Origin: Modestobacter sp.
GTDB taxonomy: Bacteria; Actinomycetota; Actinomycetes; Mycobacteriales; Geodermatophilaceae
Assembly: GCA_025965635.1 (NCBI GenBank)
Contig: JAOPWO010000047.1
Location: forward strand, 1-36,902
Length of the DNA: 36,902 nucleotides
Reading direction: 5' to 3'
The notes under the pieces are model-generated. The model saw only the letters and a list, made by a program, of their open reading frames with translations, ran no database searches and was not told the origin of the DNA. The position numbers and the translations under genes were made by a program. The number at the start of each line of letters is the position of its first letter. The first letter of the stretch is position 1. Shown here piece after piece: positions 1 to 8,375 of the stretch.

Positions 1-240
1 GCCCGACGCGCGGCATGAACCCCCACCCCAGCGTCCGACATCACACTGACGTGCCAAGAGCCGCCATACCGGCGGTGTGCGTGCGCCGCTCACCGAGTGC
101 GTTACCGAGGTAGGAGCCCCTGGTGCGGGTATCAGGGCAGAACAATCAGACCGCCGCCCGGGAGAAGAGCATGCGGTATGCTGCCGCAGCGGACAACCGT
201 CTGGACCGGACTGGACCATTGAGACTCGTGGAGGCAACCC

Positions 241-471
241 GTGGCCCAAGCGCACCCGGCGTCAGCGGTGCTGTCCGAGGCTCCAGCCGACGCGTCTCTC
301 GCACCACATTGCCCGCGCTGCGCATCGTCCCTTCGGGATGAGCAGAGCTTTGTCAACGAATCGTGGGCAGCCGTGAACACCATTTTGACGTGCTGGTGTG
401 TCAGGTGCGGATGGTTCGGAGACATCACAGAATATCCGGTCATGCTCGGTATCGATCAGGAGACCGAGTGA
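241..471 (+). CDS. small zinc-ribbon-like protein
   Basis: This is a 76-residue protein starting at GTG. A clear GGAGG ribosome binding site lies about seven bases upstream, which decides the start. Two CxxC pairs are visible (CPRC near residue 24 and CVRC near residue 53), spaced as in a minimal zinc ribbon, and a CGWFGD segment follows the second pair. I do not recognise the family. The rest of the first 700 bases shows no other convincing gene, so it stands alone upstream of a decayed IS3 element. Codon use is less GC-biased than in the right part of the window, as in the neighbouring island. A nucleic-acid- or protein-binding role is only an inference from the Cys pairs. Confidence 0.5.
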   Translation: MAQAHPASAVLSEAPADASLAPHCPRCASSLRDEQSFVNESWAAVNTILTCWCVRCGWFGDITEYPVMLGIDQETE

Positions 472-719
472 CGGGTTCCCCCGTCGATCACTGAAATCGC
501 GATGTGGCCGCGACGCACTGGGGACATCCGGGCGTGGTGACGCTACCCGGCCGCGCCCGCGACTCGTGCTGACTCACTTGTACCCGTCGCGATGCGAATG
601 CCCTTGCGAGGCGAGCGCCTCAGCTGTCCCCCGAGCCGGGAACCGCATTGTGCCAAGGGTGCGCGCCTCTGGGACTCGGCGGACCCAGAACTCAGGCCGG
701 CAACCCAACGACTGACGGG

Positions 720-1420
720 TCATGGGCCGGTGAGCAGGACTGAGGATGCCTCGAGCCCTGTGGATCGTTCTTCGACATGCGCTCCGGACACCACATCCGT
801 TGTTGGCGGTGGGTCGGCGCACCTTCGGGCTGTGGTGAATCCCTGAGCGAGTTCGGGGTGCCCGAGTGGACCACGCGGGTGGATCGTCCGTCGGCGATGA
901 ACCGTTAGCCGAAGGCGCGATCATCGGCCTGGATGTCCAGTGCTGCGTTGATCAGGTGTGCGTCGGTCCAGTCCCGTTGGCTCGCCGGGTTGGCGCGCCA
1001 CTTGTAGAAGGCCTGCTTGGAGAAGCCGAGCACCCGGCAGGTCACCGCGACGGGGATCTTCTCGGCGGCGAGCTCTTGGACCAGCGGGTACATCGTTCTG
1101 GGAGCACGTCGCGGGCGAAAGTAGGCCGTCGCCGGCGCAGGATCTCGTTCTCCTGCTCCAGCAGCTCGTTGCGCCGGCGTAGCTCCGCAGCTCAGCCGAC
1201 TCGTTCGTCGACCCGCCGCCGCGATCACCGCCGACGGGCGAGGCCAGTCCGTCGTCCCGGTCGGTGATCTTCAGCCAGCGCTGCAGGCAGGACCTCGAGA
1301 TCCCGCAGTCGCGGGCAACCTGGGGATCGACGCCTCGCCCTCGCGGGCCACGGCGATGACGTCACGCCGGAACTCCGGCGGGAACGGCGGGACCACGATG
1401 CTGATCTTCCAGCGAGGCCG
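720..1420 (-). pseudogene. decayed IS3-family transposase (OrfA and OrfB)
   Basis: On the minus strand the frames recall an IS3-family element in pieces. OrfA reads FPPEFRRDVIAVAREGEA, then shifts frame to QVARDCGISRSCLQRWLK (helix-turn-helix), and then to the leucine-rich NELLEQENEILRR stretch. OrfB begins MYPLVQELAAEKIPVAVTCR and continues FSKQAFYKWRANPASQRDW to ADDRAFG, where an in-frame stop replaces the usual Tyr. Only traces follow it. The DDE catalytic core is missing. The element is therefore inactive. It lies directly upstream of the ABC transporter operon and probably marks an old boundary of the acquired segment. Confidence 0.8.
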
Positions 1421-1662
1421 AAGCCTCGCAGGAAGGAGTCAACCGAACCGGGGCAGACCCGGTCGTCCGGCGGCCCGGAGCAACTCCGTGTCGATCGGGT
1501 CCGGACTCGCCCGACGGAGGACCCTCTCGACGATCGCTCAGTGCCCACGTCGACGGTCTGGGAAGTCCCGGCTCCGGCCGGCCTGGCGGGACGCGGCGGA
1601 CGCGCAGCTCACAGGCACGTTCAGCGGGAGTCTTGCAGCCTGCTCGGACGCCCTGCCGTCGC

Positions 1663-1690
1663 TTGACGTGACATGCGACATACTTGTAAC
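1663..1690 (+). promoter_or_regulatory. candidate promoter of the ABC/ring-cleavage operon
   Basis: TTGACG at 1663-1668 and TGTAAC at 1685-1690 are separated by 16 bases and resemble -35 and -10 boxes. The predicted transcription start would lie only a few bases before the ATG at 1705, giving a nearly leaderless message, which is common in actinobacteria. No good ribosome binding site precedes 1705, in agreement with this. It is the only promoter-like pair I noticed upstream of the operon. Confidence 0.35.
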
Positions 1691-1704
1691 CTGCCGTCCT
1701 CCAG

Positions 1705-2895
1705 ATGCAACATGACGACGTGTCCTCAGGAAGGCCTGCTGAAACGGTGAATCGGACCGCAGAGCTCACATCACAGGGGATCGGTCAACCTCCCGTGGCA
1801 ACAACCGACTATCTCGAGATGTCGCATGTGACGCGCCGATTCGGTGCAGCGACGGCCGTCGACCGACTCGATCTAGCAGTGCGGCAAGGGGAGATCTTCG
1901 CGCTGCTCGGTCCCAGCGGCTGTGGCAAGACGACCTCTCTCCGAATGATCGCAGGCCTTGAACCGGTAGACGAAGGCCGTATTTCTCTCGCAGGCCGGGA
2001 TCTCGTCAACACGCATTCCGGCGCCTTTCTGCGGCCGGAGCGCCGCAATGTTGGCATGGTGTTCCAATCCTATGCCATCTGGCCGCACATGACCGTCTCC
2101 GAGAACGTCGCCTTCCCGCTCAAAATGCGAAAGACGAGTCGAGCGGAAAGGCGCGAGAAGGTGCACCAGGCCCTCGTGGCGACAGGGCTGTCTGCTGTGG
2201 CGGACCGGCCTGCTACGGCCCTGTCAGGAGGGCAGCAGCAGCGCGTGGCCCTTGCTCGGTCCCTCGTGTACCAGCCGGACCTGCTGCTGCTGGATGAGCC
2301 CCTCTCCAACCTCGACGCCAAACTCCGGGTGCAGATGCGGAGAGAGATCAGGCGACTCAACAGTGAATTCGGGCTCACCATGGTCTTTGTCACCCACGAC
2401 CAGGACGAGGCCCTCTCCCTCGCGGACCGGATAGCAGTCATGAATGATGGTCGCGTCGAGCAGGTAGGCAGACCGTCCGATCTCTACGAACGACCGGAGA
2501 CAGCCTTCGTCCGCGACTTCCTCGGCAGGATGCTGGCTCTGCGGGGGACGTTGTCGCGCATCGGTGGCAGCTGCCGCGTCATCATCCAGGACTCCGATCG
2601 GGTGATCACAGTCGCCGATGCGCCGACCGCGCTCACGGATGGCAGCCCGGTGGGGATCTACTGTCGTCCGGAGGACGTCGATATCCTCCCCATGGGTTCT
2701 GATGCCGGTCCCGACGGCAATGAGATTCCTGCCAGCATTCTCTCAGTGGCCTACCTCGGGGACTGTCTGGAGTACGTCGTCCGGGTGGGTGGCGAGGAAG
2801 CCGTTCTGACTGCGCCGAGGTCACGTTCCTACAGGGTCGGTGACGGCGTGATCCTCCGTGTGCCTGCGGACCGAGCCATTGTCTGGCCGTTATGA
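1705..2895 (+). CDS. ABC transporter ATP-binding protein (FbpC/PotA type)
   Basis: This 396-residue protein is the ATPase of an import ABC system of the iron(III)/polyamine/phosphonate group. Visible elements in order are Walker A GPSGCGKTTS (about residue 72), a Q-loop VFQSYAIWPH, the signature LSGGQQQRVALARS, Walker B LLLLDEPLSNLDA and the switch FVTHDQDEA. A C-terminal TOBE-like region of about 120 residues ends at EAVLTAPRSRSYRVGDGV. The first 35 residues precede the ABC domain and are unusual, so a GTG at 1747 is an alternative start. Its stop overlaps the permease start (ATGA), indicating translational coupling. Together with the permease and one or both lipoproteins it should power uptake of the substrate of this island. 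The substrate cannot be read from the ATPase. Confidence 0.9.
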   Translation: MQHDDVSSGRPAETVNRTAELTSQGIGQPPVATTDYLEMSHVTRRFGAATAVDRLDLAVRQGEIFALLGPSGCGKTTSLRMIAGLEPVDEGRISLAGRDLVNTHSGAFLRPERRNVGMVFQSYAIWPHMTVSENVAFPLKMRKTSRAERREKVHQALVATGLSAVADRPATALSGGQQQRVALARSLVYQPDLLLLDEPLSNLDAKLRVQMRREIRRLNSEFGLTMVFVTHDQDEALSLADRIAVMNDGRVEQVGRPSDLYERPETAFVRDFLGRMLALRGTLSRIGGSCRVIIQDSDRVITVADAPTALTDGSPVGIYCRPEDVDILPMGSDAGPDGNEIPASILSVAYLGDCLEYVVRVGGEEAVLTAPRSRSYRVGDGVILRVPADRAIVWPL

Positions 2896-4655
2896 CGGCA
2901 CCGCCGCAGGTATCACCCACGGACGTGCTGCCCCCTACCTCCGGTATCCCGAAACGTCAACGGTGGCGGGGGGCCCGCGGATCGGGCGTTCGCGCCTGGC
3001 TCGTGTTGGCTGTCGTGGGCAGCGCCACCCTGGTACCGCTGGCCTTGCTCCTGGTCAACAGCCTCAACATCGCGTCGGTCAATGAGCCAGTTCGCTACGG
3101 ACTCGACAACTGGCGGGCGGCATTCGCTGACCCTGCCGTGGGTGAGGCGGCATGGAATACGTTCCGGCTGGGTCTGACCCGCACGCTCATCGCAGTGGTG
3201 ATCGCAAGCATCCTGGCTTGGCTGATCGCACGAACTGACATGCCTGGTGGGCACGTCGCCGAGATCCTCTTCTACCTGGCGTTCTTCGTGCCGTCGATCT
3301 CCATGACCTTGGGTTGGATCCTCGTCCTGGATCCCTCCACCGGGGTGCTCAACGAAGCGATCCGTGCTGTCTTCGGGTCGGAGAGCAGTCAGGGACCACT
3401 TACGCCGTACGGGTTCTGGGGGATCATCTGGGTCCACCTGTCATCCTCGACTGTCCCGATCATCACCGTCCTCATCATCCCCGCAATGCGCCGGATGTCG
3501 ACGGCCCTCGAAGAGGCGGCCGCAACCTGCGGCGCCAGCCGCTGGTCCACTGCCAGGCGGATAACGCTGCCATTGATGCTGCCGTCGCTGCTCGGCGCGG
3601 CACTGCTCGGCTTCTTGGCGTCGCTGAAGGCGTTCGAGATCGAGCTCCTGCTCGGCGTGCCGGTAGGCCTGCACGTCTACTCGACCCAGATCTACGAATG
3701 GGTGAGCGACGCGCCACCCGCTTACGGTATAGCCACCGCCCTGGGCGCCGTGTTTGTCCCGGTGATGGTCGTACTGGCCGGCATCCACCGGTTCATCTCC
3801 ACCCGACGCAGTTATGTGACCGTCGGCGCTCATACCTACTCGGACCAACCAGTGCGACTCGGGAAGGTCGGCCGCTGGATCGTCGCCGGGCTCGTCGCCG
3901 CCTACATCGGTGTAACACTGGTCGTACCCCTGGCAGCAATGGTGACCGGGTCCCTGATGCGCCGCTTCGGGTTCTTCGAGCTGGAGAATCCCATCACAAC
4001 ACATCACTGGATGGCACTCTTCGATGACAACTTGCTCATGTCGTCGGTGCGGAACAGTCTCGTCCTGGGCTTGAGCGCAACGGTGCTCGGTGTGGCCGTC
4101 TACTTCTCGATCGCCTATATCGTGGTGCGCAGTCGACTGTCGACCCGAGGCGCCACGGACATCATGGCATGGCTACCCGTGGCCCTCCCCGGGATCCTGC
4201 TGGGGCTCGGCCTGCTGTGGCTCTACCTCGGGACCCCGCTACGAACGGTGCTGTACGGAAACGTCGTAGGGCTGACGCTCGCGATCATCATCGGCCACAT
4301 GGCGGTAGGCACGCAGCAAATGAAGGCCGGTCTTCTACAACTGAGTCCCGACCTGGAGAAGGCGGCCCGAGTCTCCGGTGCCAACCCCCGGAAGGCGACT
4401 CTGCATGTGCTCTTACCGCTGCTAGGGCCCACGGTGGCGGCTACGGCGATCCTCACCTTCGATGCTGCGATCCGCGACATCAGCACGGTCGTCCTGCTGA
4501 GCAGTCGCAATTCCAGGCCGATGTCAATCCTCCTCCTGGAGTACAGCACCGGAGGCGAACTCGAGCGAGCCGCAGCGATGGGCGTGTTGATGAGTCTTGT
4601 CACCGTGACCGTGGCTCTGGTGGCCCGCAGGCTGACGAAAGGCGCGATCAGGTGA
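2892..4655 (+). CDS. ABC transporter permease, two fused domains (FbpB type)
   Basis: This 587-residue integral membrane protein has two copies of the binding-protein-dependent permease domain in one chain, as in FbpB-like iron permeases. About twelve hydrophobic segments are visible. Each half carries an EAA loop that docks to the ATPase: EEAAATCGASRWSTARRITL in the first half and EKAARVSGANPRKATLHVLL in the second. The start overlaps the ATPase stop by four bases. A cytoplasmic N-terminal tail of about 35 residues precedes the first membrane span. Length and architecture fit the family. Its neighbours (ATPase before, lipoprotein after) complete an importer. The fused form is typical of ferric iron, thiamine and aminoethylphosphonate importers, but the gene context here is aromatic catabolism. 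Confidence 0.88.
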   Translation: MTAPPQVSPTDVLPPTSGIPKRQRWRGARGSGVRAWLVLAVVGSATLVPLALLLVNSLNIASVNEPVRYGLDNWRAAFADPAVGEAAWNTFRLGLTRTLIAVVIASILAWLIARTDMPGGHVAEILFYLAFFVPSISMTLGWILVLDPSTGVLNEAIRAVFGSESSQGPLTPYGFWGIIWVHLSSSTVPIITVLIIPAMRRMSTALEEAAATCGASRWSTARRITLPLMLPSLLGAALLGFLASLKAFEIELLLGVPVGLHVYSTQIYEWVSDAPPAYGIATALGAVFVPVMVVLAGIHRFISTRRSYVTVGAHTYSDQPVRLGKVGRWIVAGLVAAYIGVTLVVPLAAMVTGSLMRRFGFFELENPITTHHWMALFDDNLLMSSVRNSLVLGLSATVLGVAVYFSIAYIVVRSRLSTRGATDIMAWLPVALPGILLGLGLLWLYLGTPLRTVLYGNVVGLTLAIIIGHMAVGTQQMKAGLLQLSPDLEKAARVSGANPRKATLHVLLPLLGPTVAATAILTFDAAIRDISTVVLLSSRNSRPMSILLLEYSTGGELERAAAMGVLMSLVTVTVALVARRLTKGAIR

Positions 4656-4721
4656 CGACTGACGATGTGATGTCCCGCCGATCGGCCGGAAGGACGGCGG
4701 CCTGGCTCGAACAGTGAACGC

Positions 4722-4745
4722 AGCGGGCCGGACGCTGTGCCCGCT
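4722..4745 (+). terminator. hairpin followed by T-rich run between permease and lipoprotein genes
   Basis: AGCGGGC and GCCCGCT form a perfect 7-bp stem with a 10-base loop, followed at once by TTTATT. It looks like a weak intrinsic terminator or attenuator inside the operon. It could lower permease mRNA relative to the lipoprotein, or protect the 3' end of an upstream transcript. The next gene has its own strong ribosome binding site. Confidence 0.4.
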
Positions 4746-4783
4746 TTATTCCAGTCAAAGATGATTAGAGGAGAACTTTTCAC

Positions 4784-5935
4784 ATGAAGACCAGACAGTG
4801 GTGTGCACGGGTGTCCGCGCTCTCTGCTGCAAGCCTCCTTTTGGCTTGCAGCTCCGGAGCTGCGACGCAGCCCGGTGGGGATAGCGCGTCAGGCGCCGTG
4901 AACGAAGATCCTGGCTGCATTGCGGTAGACGATCCGTTGGTGCAGGCAGCCAAGGATGAAGGGTCCGTGGTGATGTCCGGACCGCCGGATCCCAACGTAC
5001 GTGAGCAGCTCCCTGCTGCGTTCGAGGACCGGTACGGGGTCCAGCTGGACTACATCGGCGGGCGCGGCAGTGAGATCGCAGCCAAGCTGCAGGCGGAACG
5101 GCAGGCCGGTATCTACTCGCAGGACGTCTTCGTCGGTGGCGCGGAGACCATGGCCAATGTCTACTACAAGTCCGGCTGGCTGGCATCGCTCAAGGACATG
5201 CTCCCCGCGGAGACGCTTGCCCCAGACAATTGGGTGCGCGCCGGTAGTCCGTGGGTGGATCCGGATGAGAGCCACATCCTGAAGCTGTCGGAGTACGTGC
5301 TCATGCCGTACGCGCTCAATACGGATGAGCTCGCTCCGAGCGACGCACCCACGTGGAAGGACCTTCTGGATCCGTCGTTGCGCGGCAAGTTCGTCATGGA
5401 CGACCCGCGGGTCAGCGGTGGCGCAATCTATACCGCCACCATGCTCTACGAGCAGTTGGGCGAGGACTTCGTCCGCGACTTGTACGTCGGCCAGGAGCCG
5501 ACCTTCATGACGGATGCTCGCCAGGAGGTGGACGCACTGGCACAAGGGAAGTTCGCGGTCGCCATGGGCACCAACCAATCGGACATCGACGCCGCGACGA
5601 CCGATGGCTTGCCGGTCGAGGTGGTGTCCCCCGAAGGCGGCCCGCTCGCGGTTACGAGCGGTTTTGGGCTCCTGGCGGTAGCCGACCGAGCGCCCCACCC
5701 GAATGCTGCCAAGCTTCTGGCCAGTTGGCTCGCGTGTTCGGAGGGGAACGCGGCCTGGAATGAGGCCTACGGGACGCTGAGTGCGCGGTCGGACGTCGAG
5801 CTGGAGGTGGACCTGCCGGAGTATCAGCATGTCGACCCCGACGCCGAGTACTTCGACACCAACTCCTGGGGATTCCTGACCGGGGACAAGCAGCGGGTAC
5901 AGGCACTGCTCACGACCATGCTGGAAGGCAAGTAG
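4784..5935 (+). CDS. ABC transporter substrate-binding lipoprotein (copy 1)
   Basis: This 383-residue extracellular solute-binding protein has an N-terminal lipoprotein signal (positively charged start, hydrophobic core, lipobox ending LLLACSSG) that should be cleaved and lipidated at the Cys. The mature part resembles family-1 binding proteins of Fe(III)/thiamine/phosphonate importers, with DEGSVVMSGPPD near the start, KDLLDPSLRGKFVMDDPR in the middle and PHPNAAKLLASWL in the C-terminal lobe. The start is set by AGAGGAG about nine bases upstream. It follows the permease by 128 bases with a hairpin between. A paralogue with the same GCIA-DDPLV opening is encoded at 14442-15596, so one membrane complex may serve two receptors. 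The ligand is unknown. Confidence 0.88.
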   Translation: MKTRQWCARVSALSAASLLLACSSGAATQPGGDSASGAVNEDPGCIAVDDPLVQAAKDEGSVVMSGPPDPNVREQLPAAFEDRYGVQLDYIGGRGSEIAAKLQAERQAGIYSQDVFVGGAETMANVYYKSGWLASLKDMLPAETLAPDNWVRAGSPWVDPDESHILKLSEYVLMPYALNTDELAPSDAPTWKDLLDPSLRGKFVMDDPRVSGGAIYTATMLYEQLGEDFVRDLYVGQEPTFMTDARQEVDALAQGKFAVAMGTNQSDIDAATTDGLPVEVVSPEGGPLAVTSGFGLLAVADRAPHPNAAKLLASWLACSEGNAAWNEAYGTLSARSDVELEVDLPEYQHVDPDAEYFDTNSWGFLTGDKQRVQALLTTMLEGK

Positions 5936-5953
5936 AGATTCCAGGTGGATGAC

Positions 5954-5998
5954 ACCGGCGGTTCCGAACGGCCCCTTGAGCTGGTCGGGACCGCCGGT
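5954..5998 (+). other. long-loop hairpin between transporter and catabolic genes
   Basis: ACCGGCGGTTCC and GGGACCGCCGGT pair over twelve positions (one G-T pair) with a 21-base loop, in the 194-base gap between the lipoprotein gene and the hydratase gene. No T-run follows. It may act as an mRNA-processing or attenuation element separating uptake from catabolic expression. It is directly visible, but its role is unknown. Confidence 0.4.
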
Positions 5999-6129
5999 TG
6001 CAGTGCCGACCGGGACGAGGCGCCCGTGGGTGCGGGGAACGCACCGGAATCCCTGGCCTCACGGGGGAGCTCGGGTATCACCCGGCTGGTTACCAGACAT
6101 TCTCATCAGTCAGTAGAGGAGTCCGATCG

Positions 6130-7134
6130 ATGTACATAGATGTCCACGGGCACGTCACGGCGCCCGACTCCCTGTACGTGTACAAGTCGGGACTCCTGTC
6201 TCATCGTGGAGCGCACGGCCGCGGAAGTGCGACCTTGACGGCGCAGACGGTGGATGCCGCGCTGGACCAGGCAACGCCGACGTTCGGTGGCCTGTCACAT
6301 CGTCAACACCTCGACGAGGCGGGAATCGATATCCAGTTGATCTCCCCGCGCCCGTATCAGACCATGCACAGCGAAGAGCCCGCGCGGCTGGTCCAGTGGT
6401 ACACGGAAGAGACCAATAACGCCATCCACCTGAGTTGTCAGGTCGAGAGCAGGTTTCGTGGTGTGGCCGGCATGCCGCAGAGCATGCTCTTGGGCGTGGA
6501 CCAATGGGTCGTCGAGCTCCGGCGCTGCGTCGATGAGCTCGGCTTCGTGGCGGCGACGGTCAATCCGGATCCGTATGAGGGCCTCCGGCAGCCGCCGGGG
6601 CTGGGCGACAGATTCTGGTACCCGCTGTGGGAGACGCTGTGCGAGCTGGACATCCCGGCACTCGTCCACTCAGGCGGTTGCCGGCCTCCGTCGCGCGAGA
6701 GCTATTCAGTGCACTTCGTGCAGGAGGAGACCTTGGCGGTGGTCGGCCTGTTGCAGTCCGAGGTCCTGACCGACTTCCCGGAGCTCAAGATCATCGTGTC
6801 GCACGGCGGCGGTGCCATCCCGTATCAGCGCGGGCGGTTCTACCCGGGCGCCTTCCGTCAGGGCGAACGGTTCGAGGACATACTGAGCCGGCTGTACTTC
6901 GACACCTGCCTGTACACGCGCGACTCCATCGAGATGCTGATCCGCGCGGTGGGCGTCCAGCGATGCCTCTTCGGTACCGAGAAGCCCGGTGTCGGATCCA
7001 CACGTGATCCGTCGACCGGCCGTTGGGTCGACGACATCCACCTCCTCATCAACGACATCGATTGGCTGTCGGACGTCGACAAGGGCCGCATCTTCGAGGG
7101 CAATGCCCGCGAATTGTTCAGGCTCGGGGGGTAG
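6130..7134 (+). CDS. LigJ-like amidohydrolase-superfamily hydratase
   Basis: This 334-residue protein resembles LigJ, the 4-oxalomesaconate hydratase of the protocatechuate 4,5-cleavage and gallate pathways, along its whole length. Features are the metal-binding DVHGH at the N-terminus, the NPDPYEGLRQPPGLGDRFWY segment, ALVHSGG, VSHGGGAIPYQRGRF, and FGTEKPG, where LigJ carries a catalytic/metal-binding Glu. GAGGAG eight bases before ATG 6130 decides the start; the longer ORF-track start is unlikely. It would hydrate the ring-opened dicarboxylate formed by the neighbouring dioxygenase. The LigB gene follows after six bases, so the two are co-translated. The exact substrate (oxalomesaconate or a substituted analogue) is inferred. 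Other amidohydrolase-2 activities such as decarboxylation cannot be excluded. Confidence 0.82.
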   Translation: MYIDVHGHVTAPDSLYVYKSGLLSHRGAHGRGSATLTAQTVDAALDQATPTFGGLSHRQHLDEAGIDIQLISPRPYQTMHSEEPARLVQWYTEETNNAIHLSCQVESRFRGVAGMPQSMLLGVDQWVVELRRCVDELGFVAATVNPDPYEGLRQPPGLGDRFWYPLWETLCELDIPALVHSGGCRPPSRESYSVHFVQEETLAVVGLLQSEVLTDFPELKIIVSHGGGAIPYQRGRFYPGAFRQGERFEDILSRLYFDTCLYTRDSIEMLIRAVGVQRCLFGTEKPGVGSTRDPSTGRWVDDIHLLINDIDWLSDVDKGRIFEGNARELFRLGG

Positions 7135-7140
7135 TAGCAA

Positions 7141-8147
7141 TGGCAGATGTCGTCATTGGCGCGGGAGCTTCCCACGGTCCGCAGCTGAGCATCCCCCCGG
7201 AGCGCTGGTCAGTCAGGGCAGCCGCAGATCTGCACAACGACAAGCTGAGCTTTCGCGGGTCCGACTACACCTACCAGGAACTCCTGCGGGAGCGCGCGGC
7301 TGCCTTCCGTGACGAAACGGCGTTGGACGTCAAGGTTCGTCGGCATGCGGTTGCACGTGCTGCCGTATCAGAACTGGGCGCAGCCATCCTGGCAGCGGAA
7401 CCGGACGTCCTGGTGGTCGTGAGCAGTGACCACAAGGAGATCTTCTCCGACGAGTTCCTGGCTCCGTTCACCGTCTACTGGGGGGAGACGTTCCAACACG
7501 AGCCGTTGGCGCAGGAGCACCTCGACGCCATGCCAGAGGGTGTTGCTGAGGCTGAAGTGGCGAATGTACCGGAGACCAGCACGACGAAACCTGGCCATTC
7601 CAGCCTTGCGCAGCACGTCATCCGGGAGACGGTGCGGGTCGGGTTCGATGTGTGTGCGTCCAATCGTCTTCCGCTTGGCGCGTATGGTAATCGGGGCATT
7701 CCGCATGGATGGGGTTTCGTCCTGCAGCAGGTGCTGCGGGGTGTCGACATCCCAGTCGTCCCGGTGTTCGTCAACACGTTCTATCCGCCGAACCAGCCTT
7801 CTGCGGCTCGGTGTTTCGACTTCGGTGTCGCCCTGGGCGCAGCGGTCCGTAGCTTCCCGAGTGACATCAGGGTCGGTGTCATCGCCTCCGGTGGCCTCAG
7901 TCACTTCGTGGTGGATGAAGACCTCGACCGCGACGTGCTCGCGGCTCTTTGCGATCGGGACCACGAGCGCCTGAAGGGTCTGCCCGCAAGTCTGCTCAGG
8001 TCCGGTACCTCAGAGGTGCGGAACTGGATCACGGTCGCCGGGGCGCTCCAACCGCCACAATTGAGCCCACGGGTGGTCGCGTACGAGCCCTGCTACCGCA
8101 CCGACGCAGGAACCGGCTGCGCAATGGCGTTCATGCTGTGGCAGTGA
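7141..8147 (+). CDS. LigB-type (class III) extradiol ring-cleavage dioxygenase
   Basis: This 335-residue protein belongs to the LigB superfamily of non-haem Fe(II) dioxygenases, which cleave catecholic rings such as protocatechuate or gallate. Visible motifs are ASHGPQLS at the N-terminus and SSDHKEIF near residue 98, which carry the likely iron-ligand His residues. GLSHFVVDED near residue 250 carries the likely catalytic His. PVVPVFVNTFYPP matches the core strand of the family. It lies six bases after the hydratase gene, the order expected for consecutive pathway steps. No LigA (alpha) subunit is present nearby and none is fused, unlike LigAB or DesB. It is therefore a single-chain enzyme, or its small partner is elsewhere. 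The ring substrate is inferred, not proven. Confidence 0.85.
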
Positions 8148-8375
8148 GGTAGATGTCCGACCACCACGGGCTGGGGGTAGTGGGCCTGCTCACGAGATCA
8201 CTGATGTGATGCCGCTCGGCCAGCTTCGAGAACGGCGACCGCGGCCATGGTGTCTGCGGTCCCTCCGGAAGGCAACTCCCGGTGAGCCTTGTCCGGCGGA
8301 TCTCCTGAGAGCTCCGCGTGCGGTGTCCTACGCTCCGACTGATTGGCGGCCCCAGTGGTAGACGAATTCGTGGAC
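8148..8375 (+). other. 228-base gap between dioxygenase and reductase genes
   Basis: No gene is supported here. A short frame beginning ATGTCCGACC at 8154 stops after 18 codons, and the other frames contain stops without family resemblance. In an otherwise tightly packed operon this gap may be a deletion scar. The reductase that follows lacks an oxygenase partner, which fits but does not prove loss of a gene. Confidence 0.4.

Noticed and set aside
1-240. Possible leader or RNA element with a CCGCC/GGCGG hairpin at about 64-76
   Set aside because: The stem is only five base pairs, has no T-run and no gene context, and such stems are frequent in GC-rich DNA.
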